From SIG459 sp045532145 (GTDB lineage Bacteria > Bacillota > Clostridia > Oscillospirales > Oscillospiraceae), in the NCBI GenBank assembly GCA_045532145.1, contig JAZSFJ010000007.1, positions 1-11,837 of the forward strand: a stretch of DNA of 11,837 nucleotides. The letters are read 5' to 3'. The notes beneath the pieces were generated by a model that made no database searches, was not told the origin of the DNA, and saw nothing but the letters and a program-made list of their open reading frames with translations. The first letter of the stretch is position 1, and each line of letters starts with the position of its first letter. Both the position numbers and the translations under genes were made by a program. Positions 5,818 through 11,837 of this stretch are shown piece by piece.

Positions 5818-8076
5818 ATGAAAAAAGCAAAGCGAATATTTACCCTGTTCATGGTCCTTGCTCTTATGATGGGACTTGTTCCCGCGGCCTTCGCCTCCGG
5901 CTTCAGCGATGTGGCTTCCGGCGCATGGTATGAAGAAGCAGTCACCTGGGCGGTGGAGAATAATATTACCACCGGCATGGGCAATGGACTTTTTGCCCCC
6001 GGCAACACCTGTATCCGCGCTCAGGTAGTCACCTTCCTGTGGCGCAGTCAGGGCGAGCCTCAGCCCAAAGTCAGTGAGAACCCCTTCACCGATGTGAAGG
6101 AGACTGATTATTTCTATGACGCGGTGCTTTGGGCCGTTGAAAATGGTGTCACCACCGGCCTTTCCGCTACCACCTTTGGCCCCAATTCCCCCTGCACCCG
6201 TGGACAGGTGGTCACCTTCCTGTGGCGCAGCAAGGGCCAGCCTGCACCCGCGGGCAGCGAAAACCCCTTCACCGACGTTAAGGACAGTGACTATTTTTAT
6301 GATGCAGTGCTCTGGGCCGTTGAAAATGGTGTGACCACCGGCCTTTCCGCCGATGCCTTCGGCCCCACATCTCCCTGCACCCGCGGCCATGTTGTGACTT
6401 TCCTGTATCGCTCTGAGGATATTGAAGCGGGAGAAACCGAATGGATGCCTACCGGCATTTCCTATGAGGGTTATGTGGAAGGATATGGGGTGGTCGGACA
6501 GCTGAAGCTCAGTTATGAGTATGACAACAGAGGGCGTATCACAGGCGCTTCCTCTGCCGATGGCAGTTCCCGCTTTTCCATAGAGTATTCCGATAACGGA
6601 AGACCTGCCTCCGCTGTCATCGACTCACCGTATCTGGAGCGAAGCTACAAATGGATATACGATGAGAATAAGAATGTCACCGCAAGCTATGAGAATGGCG
6701 AAATCGTTTTCGGTCAGTATTGCGAGTATGACGAGGCGGGACGGATTTTGAAAGAGGACTATGCCGATGAGAACGGCTATGGATTCAGCTATGTATACAC
6801 CTATAACGAGGCCGGACTTCTCAGCGAGGTGAAGCAAGCCGGGGGCAATATCTTTGGAGAGCCCATCTGGACGGTTCTTGAGACCTATCTCTATGACGAA
6901 CAGGGCAGGGTCATACAGTATACAGACAGTAGAGGCCTTAGCTTTGATACCTATGACTATAGCTACAGTGAGGACGGACTGACAGTTACCACCAAACTTA
7001 ACATAGATTTCCCCGGTGGTGCCGGAGACGAGGAACACATTATTGTCACTGAGTATGACGCACAGGGCAAGCTTATAAGGGAAGAGAAAAACACCTATGA
7101 CCCCCATGATTCCTATGAACCTTTTACCGAACTGAACGAATCGGCAGTCACCGTATACAGCTATGATGAGCTGGGCAGACTCAGCCGCGAGGATAGGGTT
7201 ACCGGTAAGAAAATACTCATGGATGAGTGGAAATACCGTGAGAGGGCAGAGATAAGGGAAACTGTGTATAGCTATGGCGATGGGGATAAGCCCATATCCG
7301 TTATTAGCACAGTTGACGCCTACGATGCCAGCGACAGCTGGAATGTTGTATTTGTGGAGGACTTTGCCAGAGACGAGGAGACCTATAGTTACAATGAGGC
7401 GGGAGAAACTGTTTACAGCCTCAAACGCCACTATTCAGCTTCCAAAAACGAACAGGGAGAATACAGCCTCGTGATGAAAGGCGAGGAAGAGTCCACCTGG
7501 GAGTATGACAGTTTGGGCAGGCTTATTAAGCAGACCGAAAGAAAGCTTGACGACTATAACCCCGGGGGTGAACTCTACTCATATACCTGGACATATGATG
7601 AGCTGGGACGCCTTACCGGAGAAACCGAGAGTATCGACAACTGGTCCCGCCGTTGGTCCTGGGGCTATGACGCTCAGGGCAGACTTATCCGTGATGCAGA
7701 GGTGGAGCTGGAAAAACGTGATTCCGGCGAGGAAATTGTGCTCAGCGCTTCCATCTATGAATACAGCTACGACGATGCTGGCCGTATTATGGCCGTTACC
7801 GTCAGCGACGGAAGCAATGTGATCTACAGCGAGGTCTACAGCTACGACAGCGACATGCGCCAGACCGGATGCGTGATAAACGATAACGGCGCTGTGATAC
7901 GAATTGAGATCACATATAATGCACACGGGCTGCCGAAGGAAATGAAGACCATATATGAGGCCGAAGGAGTCACCATAACGGCGAAGTACAGCTATGCCAA
8001 TAAACCCAGCGTTCCCATGGACGGTCTGGTGCTGGAGGTTATAAGCGCATTTGAGTCCGAACTGCGCTTCGGATAA
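5818..8076 (+). CDS. SLH-domain surface protein with YD (RHS-type) repeats
   Basis: The product has 752 residues. Residues 1-26 are a signal peptide (KKAKR, hydrophobic core, AAFA). Three S-layer homology domains follow at about 28-78, 89-138 and 150-198, with FxDV, WAVENG, TTG and F.P...CTRGQVVTFLWR signatures. SLH domains usually bind pyruvylated secondary cell-wall polymers, so the protein should sit on the cell surface. From about 232 to 740 come roughly fifteen YD-repeat-like units, for example YEYDNRGRITG, CEYDEAGRILK, YSYDELGRLSR, WEYDSLGRLIK and WTYDELGRLTG. They are separated by unequal 20-45 residue stretches, so they are looser than in classical Rhs proteins. No RHS core signature, protease or toxin tail is visible. 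The start at 5818 follows AAAGGA at about 8 nt and gives the signal peptide. An adhesin or cell-wall sheath role is inferred. Confidence 0.88.
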   Translation: MKKAKRIFTLFMVLALMMGLVPAAFASGFSDVASGAWYEEAVTWAVENNITTGMGNGLFAPGNTCIRAQVVTFLWRSQGEPQPKVSENPFTDVKETDYFYDAVLWAVENGVTTGLSATTFGPNSPCTRGQVVTFLWRSKGQPAPAGSENPFTDVKDSDYFYDAVLWAVENGVTTGLSADAFGPTSPCTRGHVVTFLYRSEDIEAGETEWMPTGISYEGYVEGYGVVGQLKLSYEYDNRGRITGASSADGSSRFSIEYSDNGRPASAVIDSPYLERSYKWIYDENKNVTASYENGEIVFGQYCEYDEAGRILKEDYADENGYGFSYVYTYNEAGLLSEVKQAGGNIFGEPIWTVLETYLYDEQGRVIQYTDSRGLSFDTYDYSYSEDGLTVTTKLNIDFPGGAGDEEHIIVTEYDAQGKLIREEKNTYDPHDSYEPFTELNESAVTVYSYDELGRLSREDRVTGKKILMDEWKYRERAEIRETVYSYGDGDKPISVISTVDAYDASDSWNVVFVEDFARDEETYSYNEAGETVYSLKRHYSASKNEQGEYSLVMKGEEESTWEYDSLGRLIKQTERKLDDYNPGGELYSYTWTYDELGRLTGETESIDNWSRRWSWGYDAQGRLIRDAEVELEKRDSGEEIVLSASIYEYSYDDAGRIMAVTVSDGSNVIYSEVYSYDSDMRQTGCVINDNGAVIRIEITYNAHGLPKEMKTIYEAEGVTITAKYSYANKPSVPMDGLVLEVISAFESELRFG
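6076..6414 (+). repeat. Near-identical tandem SLH-coding repeat, 183-bp period
   Basis: The DNA from 6076 (GAGAACCCCTTCACC) recurs from 6259 (GAAAACCCCTTCACC). Long blocks match closely, including GGGCCGTTGAAAATGGTG followed by ACCACCGGCC. The period is 61 codons. SLH domains 2 and 3 therefore arose by recent duplication or are kept alike by gene conversion, while SLH1 has diverged. Confidence 0.85.
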
Positions 8077-8130
8077 ATCAGCTGAGATTTCTATAGGGAG
8101 TGCCCTTGCATTTGGTCAGTGAAATTCCCC

Positions 8131-8159
8131 TTGCTTTGGATGGGGAAATGTATTATAAT
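8131..8159 (+). promoter_or_regulatory. Promoter of the pncB-niaR operon
   Basis: TTGCTT (8131-8136), 17-nt spacer, TATAAT (8154-8159); predicted start near 8166. A 6-bp inverted repeat TTCCCC / GGGGAA (8125-8130, 8142-8147) flanks the -35 and may be incidental. Confidence 0.7.
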
Positions 8160-8183
8160 ACGCAGTTGAATAAACTTGTCACC

Positions 8184-8193
8184 TGTCTTGACA
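8184..8193 (+). promoter_or_regulatory. Candidate NiaR operator upstream of pncB
   Basis: TGTCTTGACA has symmetric half-sites (TGTC/GACA) around a TT centre. It sits about 18-28 nt downstream of the predicted transcription start and 10 nt before the GGAGG ribosome site (8204-8208). Its reverse complement is exactly the centre of the palindrome after niaR. The position suits repression by blocking initiation or elongation. Symmetry does not extend beyond the core, so the site may be weaker than the second one. Confidence 0.6.
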
Positions 8194-8216
8194 TATACCA
8201 TACGGAGGCAAAAGCC

Positions 8217-9695
8217 ATGAAAAGCGAAAAACTCAATCTCACCATGCTCTGCGACTTTTATGAGCTGACCATGGGCAACGGTTACTTCAACTGCGGCCTG
8301 CGGGACCGCATCACATATTTCGACGTGTTCTTCCGCCGGGTCCCCGATGGAGGCGGCTTTGCTATCGCCGCCGGTCTGGAGCAGGTGGTGGAGTATGTTA
8401 AGGATCTCCATTATTCCGATGAGGACATTGAGTATCTCCGCTCCCACAATCTCTTCTCCGAGGAATTTCTGGAGTATCTCCGCACTTTCCGCTTTACCGG
8501 CGATATCTGGGCTGTGCCCGAGGGCACTCCCGTATTCCCCAACGAGCCCCTTATGGTGGTCCGTGCCAAGGCCATCGAGGCCCAGATACTTGAGACATAT
8601 ATCCTTATGACCTTCAACCACCAGAGTCTCATCGCCACCAAGGCCAGCCGCATCTGCCGCGCTGCCGACGGTCGTTCTGTTCTGGAGTTCGGCTCTCGCC
8701 GCAGCCACGGCATAGATGCCGCTGTAAGCGGAGCCAGAGCTGCCTATATCGGCGGCTGCGCAGGCACTGCCTGCACCATTGCCGACCAGCTCTACGGCGT
8801 GAAGGCCGGCGGCACCATGGCCCACGCCTGGGTGCAGATGTTCGAAAGCGAGTATGAGGCCTTCAAGACCTACTGCGAGATTTATCCACATAACGCCACT
8901 TTGCTTGTGGACACCTATAACTCCCTCCACTCCGGCGTGCCCAACGCCATCAAGGTCTTTAATGAGGTGCTGAAGCCTCTGGGGATCAAAAAGTGCGGCA
9001 TCCGCTTCGACTCAGGCGACCTTGCCTACCTCACCCGCACTGCCCGCAAGATGCTGGACGATGCCGGCTGGACCGAGTGTGCCATCACCTGCTCCAACTC
9101 CCTGGATGAGTTCGTCATTGCCGATTTGCTCCATCAGGGCGCGGAGATAGACGTTTTCGGCGTTGGCGAGAGACTTATAACCGCCCGCAGCGAGCCCGTT
9201 TTCGGCGGCGTTTACAAGCTGGTTGCAATTGAGGACACCGAGGGCCATATAAAGCCCAGAATAAAGATAAGCGAGAATATCGCCAAAATCACAAATCCCC
9301 ACTTCAAAAAGCTCTACCGCTTCTATGCCAAGGATACGGGCAAGGCCCTTGCCGACTATCTCTGCCTCCATGACGAGGTGGTGGACGATAGCTCCACCAT
9401 GGAGATATTCGACCCCGAGGCCACCTGGAAGCGCAAGGAGGTATATAACTTCACCGCCAAGGAGCTCCTCGTGCCTATATTCCAGAAGGGCGAGCTTGTG
9501 TATGAGCTGCCTGCACTTGAGGATGTCCGCTCTTACTGCGCCCAGCAGCTGGACACCCTTTGGGACGAAGTTAAGCGCTTTGATAATCCCCACAGCTACT
9601 ATGTGGATCTTTCTCAGAAGCTCTGGGACATCAAGAATGACCTGCTGATGCGCTTCGGCAAGGCCAGAAGGAGCGGTGGCAAAAATGAAGGCTGA
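8217..9695 (+). CDS. pncB: Nicotinate phosphoribosyltransferase
   Basis: This enzyme joins nicotinate to PRPP, with ATP use, to give nicotinate mononucleotide, the first step of the Preiss-Handler NAD salvage route. It acts in the cytoplasm. The product has 492 residues, usual for the bacterial and animal-like NAPRTase group. The N-terminal LTMLCDFYELTMGNGYF (8-24) is typical. FGSRRSHG (158-165), GTMAHAW (199-205; His203 matches the phospho-accepting His by motif), DTYN (232-235), RFDSGDLAYL (263-272) and FGVGERL (314-320) form the active site. GGAGG (8204-8208) precedes the ATG at 8217 by 8 nt; an in-frame upstream extension to 8100 overlaps the promoter and is rejected. Its 3' end overlaps the niaR start by 11 nt, and a NiaR-like operator lies in its leader, so niacin-responsive control is likely. 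Confidence 0.95.
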   Translation: MKSEKLNLTMLCDFYELTMGNGYFNCGLRDRITYFDVFFRRVPDGGGFAIAAGLEQVVEYVKDLHYSDEDIEYLRSHNLFSEEFLEYLRTFRFTGDIWAVPEGTPVFPNEPLMVVRAKAIEAQILETYILMTFNHQSLIATKASRICRAADGRSVLEFGSRRSHGIDAAVSGARAAYIGGCAGTACTIADQLYGVKAGGTMAHAWVQMFESEYEAFKTYCEIYPHNATLLVDTYNSLHSGVPNAIKVFNEVLKPLGIKKCGIRFDSGDLAYLTRTARKMLDDAGWTECAITCSNSLDEFVIADLLHQGAEIDVFGVGERLITARSEPVFGGVYKLVAIEDTEGHIKPRIKISENIAKITNPHFKKLYRFYAKDTGKALADYLCLHDEVVDDSSTMEIFDPEATWKRKEVYNFTAKELLVPIFQKGELVYELPALEDVRSYCAQQLDTLWDEVKRFDNPHSYYVDLSQKLWDIKNDLLMRFGKARRSGGKNEG

Positions 9696-10206
9696 AAAGC
9701 GCAGGGAGGCCATACTCTCCCAGCTTAAAAGCTCCGCCGCCCCCATTTCCGCAGCCGCTCTCGCCAAGCAGTACGGCGTCAGTCGTCAGGTGGTGGTGGG
9801 TGATGTGGCCCTGCTCCGGGCTTTCGGACACGAGGTCTCTGCCACTCCCAGAGGCTATGTGCTGGAGCGGGACACGGGCATGATAGTTCGCACTCTGGCC
9901 TGCATCCACTCCGGGGAAGATATGAAGACGGAGCTGGATATCATGGTGGATAACGGCTGCGTTGTGAAGGACGTCATTGTGGAGCACCCCATCTACGGCC
10001 AGCTTACCGGCTCTCTGGGGCTGAAAAGCCGCTATGATGTGAGCCAGTTCGTTCTCCGCAGCGCAGAGAGCGAGGCCCTGCCCCTTTCTTCACTCACCGA
10101 CGGCATCCACCTCCACACCCTCCTGTGCCCCGACGAGGATGCATATTTCCGGGTGGTAGAGGAGCTGCGGGAAGCGGGATTTTTGCTTCCTGAAGAAGAG
10201 GCTTGA
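9685..10206 (+). CDS. niaR: NiaR niacin-responsive transcriptional repressor (HTH-3H)
   Basis: NiaR (formerly YrxA) represses NAD biosynthesis, salvage or niacin-transport genes when niacin is available. The product has 173 residues. An N-terminal winged helix-turn-helix of the HTH_11 type spans about 5-55 (ISAAALAKQYGVSRQVVVGD). The 3H ligand domain follows from about 68. His75, Glu83, His142 and His144 (CIHSGED, then GIHLHTL) correspond, shifted by four, to the metal ligands His79, Glu87, His146 and His148 that I recall for Thermotoga TM1602. A further conserved His101 lies in VEHPIYG. The start at ATG 9685 is preferred: AAGGAG (9668-9673) is 11 nt upstream, whereas the GTG at 9676 is only 2 nt from it. 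Co-translation with pncB and the operator in the pncB leader imply autoregulation. Confidence 0.93.
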   Translation: MKAEKRREAILSQLKSSAAPISAAALAKQYGVSRQVVVGDVALLRAFGHEVSATPRGYVLERDTGMIVRTLACIHSGEDMKTELDIMVDNGCVVKDVIVEHPIYGQLTGSLGLKSRYDVSQFVLRSAESEALPLSSLTDGIHLHTLLCPDEDAYFRVVEELREAGFLLPEEEA

Positions 10207-10230
10207 CAATTTCAGATATGCATATATAAT
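10203..10230 (+). promoter_or_regulatory. Near-consensus promoter for the EIIC-like transporter
   Basis: TTGACA (10203-10208) overlaps the niaR stop codon. After a 16-nt spacer comes TATAAT (10225-10230). Both hexamers match consensus exactly. The predicted start is near 10237, inside the following palindrome, so a bound repressor would directly block RNA polymerase. Confidence 0.82.
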
Positions 10231-10265
10231 AACCATACAGGTGTCAAGACACCTGTATGGTTATT
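10228..10265. promoter_or_regulatory. Perfect 38-bp palindrome, candidate NiaR operator
   Basis: Two 18-bp arms, AATAACCATACAGGTGTC (10228-10245) and its exact complement (10248-10265), are separated by AA. The centre TGTCAAGACA (10242-10251) is the reverse complement of the core in the pncB leader. It overlaps the -10 by three bases and covers the predicted start. As RNA it would fold into a long hairpin at the end of the pncB-niaR transcript. The tract after it (TGTTATTT) is only moderately U-rich, so termination is possible but uncertain. Confidence 0.75.
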
Positions 10266-10288
10266 TGTTATTTAAGGGCTCTCCTTTT

Positions 10289-10410
10289 CGTAGGGCGGGC
10301 TGCCCTCAGCCCGCCGCAGGGAGCTGTCGTCGCCAGGCGACGGAGAGGTTTTTGAAATTGACCTCTCCGTCAAAACCTTCGGTTTTGCCACCTCCCCTTG
10401 AAAGGGGAGG
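10289..10410. repeat. Composite GC-rich hairpin repeat in the transporter leader
   Basis: Consecutive inverted repeats occur: GGCGGGCTG/CAGCCCGCC (10294-10315), a short GTCGCC/GGCGAC palindrome, ACGGAGAGGT/ACCTCTCCGT (10340-10370), CAAAACC/GGTTTTG (10371-10387) and CCTCCCCTT/AAGGGGAGG (10391-10410). Block 10289-10315 matches 22 of 27 bases of the inverted end at 11674-11700. Block 10318-10350 matches about 27 of 33 bases at 11605-11637. It resembles intergenic repeats I recall from Oscillospiraceae. It lies inside the transporter 5' leader, between operator and RBS. Confidence 0.75.
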
Positions 10411-10447
10411 CTTGTGTTGTATTTTGATTAGGAGCGAGGTACATATC

Positions 10448-11566
10448 ATGAACAAATTCAAGGCATTTCTTAAACGGAAGAACATAGTCTTTTCCGCCAA
10501 ACGCTATGGCATAGACGCCCTCTCCGCCATGGCTCAGGGTCTTTTCTGCACCCTTCTTGTGGGCACTATTCTGAACACTCTGGGCAGCCAGCTGGGTATA
10601 GGCTTCCTTAACGCCACCGTTGCCACCATCAAGTATGGCGACAGTACCGTGGCCTACACCATAGGCGGACTTGCCAGCGCAATGGTGGGACCTGCCATGG
10701 CTGTTGCCATAGGTTACGCCCTGCAGGCCCCTGCAATGGTGCTTTTCTCCCTCGTTCCCGTGGGCTTTGCCACCAATGCCATAGGCGGCGCGGGCGGTCC
10801 TCTTGCCGTGCTGATAACCGCCATTGTGGCCTCAGAGTTCGGTAAAGCCGTCAGCAAGGAGACCAAGATAGACATTCTGGTGACCCCCATCGTCACCGTT
10901 GTGGTGGGCGTGGGACTTGCCTACTTCGTGGCTGCGCCTATCGCAACTGCTGCCAACTATGTGGGAACTCTCATAATGATGGCAACTGAACTGCAGCCCT
11001 TCTGGATGGGTATAGTGGTCTCTGCTCTCGTTGGCATTGCTCTCACATTGCCCATATCCTCCGCCGCGATATGTGCGGCTCTGGGCCTCACGGGCCTTGC
11101 AGGCGGCGCCGCCGTGGCGGGCTGCTGCGCCCAGATGGTGGGCTTTGCCGTTATGAGCTTCAGGGAAAACCGCTGGGGCGGCCTTGTGAGCCAGGGTCTC
11201 GGCACCAGTATGCTCCAGATGTCCAATATAATCCGCAATCCCAAGGTGTGGATAGCCCCCATTTTGACAAGCATGATCACCGGCCCTATCGCCACCTGCC
11301 TCTTCAAAATGGAGATGAACGGCGCCGCCGTCAATTCCGGCATGGGTACCTGCGGTCTCTGCGGCCCCATAGGAGTCTGGACCGGCTGGGTGGAGCCCTC
11401 TGCCAAGGCTCTTGAAAACGGTGCAAGCGCCATCACCCCCGGTGCCATGGACTGGATAGGCATGGTGCTTGTCTGCGTGGTGCTTCCCGCCATCATCTGC
11501 TGGGCTCTGGGCGAGCTGAGCCGGAAAATTGGTTGGATAAAAGACGGCGACCTGAAGCTGGATTGA
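10448..11566 (+). CDS. PTS EIIC-like membrane transporter (PTS_EIIC_2 type), candidate niacin-related permease
   Basis: The product is a 372-residue, strongly hydrophobic protein with about 8-10 membrane segments, including roughly 26-50, 70-107, 112-131, 143-163, 186-205, 208-236, 267-287 and 335-355. The C-terminal half has NSGMGTCGLCGPIG (296-309), resembling the GMGTSGLVG loop of the PTS_EIIC_2 family. No EIIA, EIIB or HPr gene is adjacent, so phosphotransfer coupling is not supported. The start at ATG 10448 follows GAGG (10436-10439) at 8-nt spacing. The open frame extending upstream to 10241 runs through the repeat and operator and is rejected. The gene has its own consensus promoter overlapped by the NiaR-like palindrome and lies directly after pncB-niaR. 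I infer a niacin or NAD-precursor uptake function; a sugar or other substrate is possible. Confidence 0.8.
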   Translation: MNKFKAFLKRKNIVFSAKRYGIDALSAMAQGLFCTLLVGTILNTLGSQLGIGFLNATVATIKYGDSTVAYTIGGLASAMVGPAMAVAIGYALQAPAMVLFSLVPVGFATNAIGGAGGPLAVLITAIVASEFGKAVSKETKIDILVTPIVTVVVGVGLAYFVAAPIATAANYVGTLIMMATELQPFWMGIVVSALVGIALTLPISSAAICAALGLTGLAGGAAVAGCCAQMVGFAVMSFRENRWGGLVSQGLGTSMLQMSNIIRNPKVWIAPILTSMITGPIATCLFKMEMNGAAVNSGMGTCGLCGPIGVWTGWVEPSAKALENGASAITPGAMDWIGMVLVCVVLPAIICWALGELSRKIGWIKDGDLKLD

Positions 11567-11590
11567 GATTCAATCAAATTACATTACAAG

Positions 11591-11637
11591 GCTCCCTTGT
11601 GTAAAGGGAGCTGTCGCTGCAAGGCGACTGAGGGATT
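11591..11637. repeat. Downstream palindromic repeat related to the leader copy
   Basis: GCTCCCTT / AAGGGAGC (11591-11598, 11604-11611) with a GTGTA loop is followed by GTCGC / GCGAC (11613-11617, 11624-11628). Positions 11605-11637 match 10318-10350 in about 27 of 33 bases. Seven T follow at 11644-11650, so the region may also end transporter transcription, but no hairpin directly abuts the T run. Confidence 0.65.
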
Positions 11638-11673
11638 GTGCAATTTTTTTCAGCACTTAATTTCCCGCTCCGA

Positions 11674-11810
11674 CGTAGGGCGCGACGCCCTCGGCGCGCC
11701 AGCGGCAGGTACCGTATTTTCTGCCTCTCGAAGGCGAATACGTGTTCGCCGGACAATGGGGGCATATCGAGCTGCATACTGTCGGCGCGCCGGGGGCGTC
11801 GCGCCCTACG
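11674..11810. mobile_element. MITE-like element with 27-bp terminal inverted repeats
   Basis: The ends 11674-11700 (CGTAGGGCGCGACGCCC, then TCGGCGCGCC) and 11784-11810 are inverted copies differing at one base. The 83-bp interior has no gene but has further hairpins: GGCAG/CTGCC (11704-11725) and GGCGAA/TTCGCC (11733-11750). No transposase is encoded, and no convincing target-site duplication was found. It is best described as a non-autonomous palindromic repeat. Open frames through it on both strands are not considered genes. Confidence 0.65.
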
Positions 11811-11815
11811 GGGCG

Positions 11816-11833
11816 GGGGGCCTTTAAGCCCCC
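11816..11833. repeat. GC hairpin at the right edge
   Basis: GGGGGC (11816-11821), loop CTTTAA, GCCCCC (11828-11833). It lies just outside the MITE-like element and may belong to it or to an adjacent repeat cut off by the window edge. Confidence 0.5.
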
Positions 11834-11837
11834 AAAC

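Noticed and set aside
6076..6414. Tandem repeat considered as a CRISPR-like array
   Set aside because: The repeat is in frame, 183 bp long and encodes SLH domains. There are no short repeats with unique spacers and no cas gene.
5818..8076. Rhs polymorphic toxin with an immunity gene
   Set aside because: There is no RHS core motif, no variable toxin tail, and no small immunity gene downstream; the next gene is pncB.
10241..10447. N-terminal extension of the transporter by 69 residues
   Set aside because: It would begin inside the palindrome and translate GC-rich hairpin repeats. The ATG at 10448 has a proper RBS and fits the membrane protein N-terminus.
11574..11827. Small open frames on both strands at the right end
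   Set aside because: They run through inverted repeats and palindromes, have no convincing RBS or recognisable product, and are explained by GC-rich repeat sequence.

Overview
The window looks like chromosomal DNA from a GC-rich member of the Clostridia, most likely an Oscillospiraceae-type gut bacterium. This rests on SLH-domain surface proteins, paired copper amine oxidase N-terminal-like domains, strong sigma-A promoters with AGGAGG-type ribosome binding sites, a Firmicute-type NiaR regulator, and GC-rich intergenic palindromic repeats of a kind I recall from that family. The species cannot be named from the sequence.

Layout: the left edge (1-677, minus) holds the start of a protein-kinase-fold protein that begins directly at the C-lobe and lacks the catalytic residues, so it is probably a pseudokinase. 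Across a divergent promoter region lie two translationally coupled FAD/NAD(P) oxidoreductases (890-2098 and 2095-3693). Then come two separately promoted secreted proteins. The first (3791-5530) has two CuAO_N1-like domains, a Big2-like domain, a helical segment, a Pro-Glu spacer and an unrecognised C-terminal domain, and ends at a strong intrinsic terminator. The second (5818-8076) has three SLH domains followed by about 15 YD-repeat-like units and is expected to sit on the cell surface.

The right half is a niacin salvage locus. pncB (8217-9695) and niaR (9685-10206) overlap and form an operon. A NiaR-like core, TGTCTTGACA, lies between the pncB promoter and its RBS. Immediately after niaR, a near-consensus promoter runs into a perfect 38-bp palindrome carrying the same core on the opposite strand (TGTCAAGACA). 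That promoter faces a membrane protein of the PTS_EIIC_2 type (10448-11566) with no EIIA or EIIB gene beside it. The simplest reading is a small NiaR regulon in which NiaR controls nicotinate phosphoribosyltransferase, itself and a candidate niacin (or NAD-precursor) transporter.

The transporter gene is bracketed by related GC-rich repeats: a multi-hairpin copy in its 5' leader (10289-10410) and modules downstream, including a 137-bp MITE-like element with 27-bp inverted ends (11674-11810). No tRNA, rRNA, CRISPR array, transposase or phage gene was seen. No stretch longer than 300 bases lacks a gene; the longest gaps are 5531-5817, 11567-11837 and 10207-10447.
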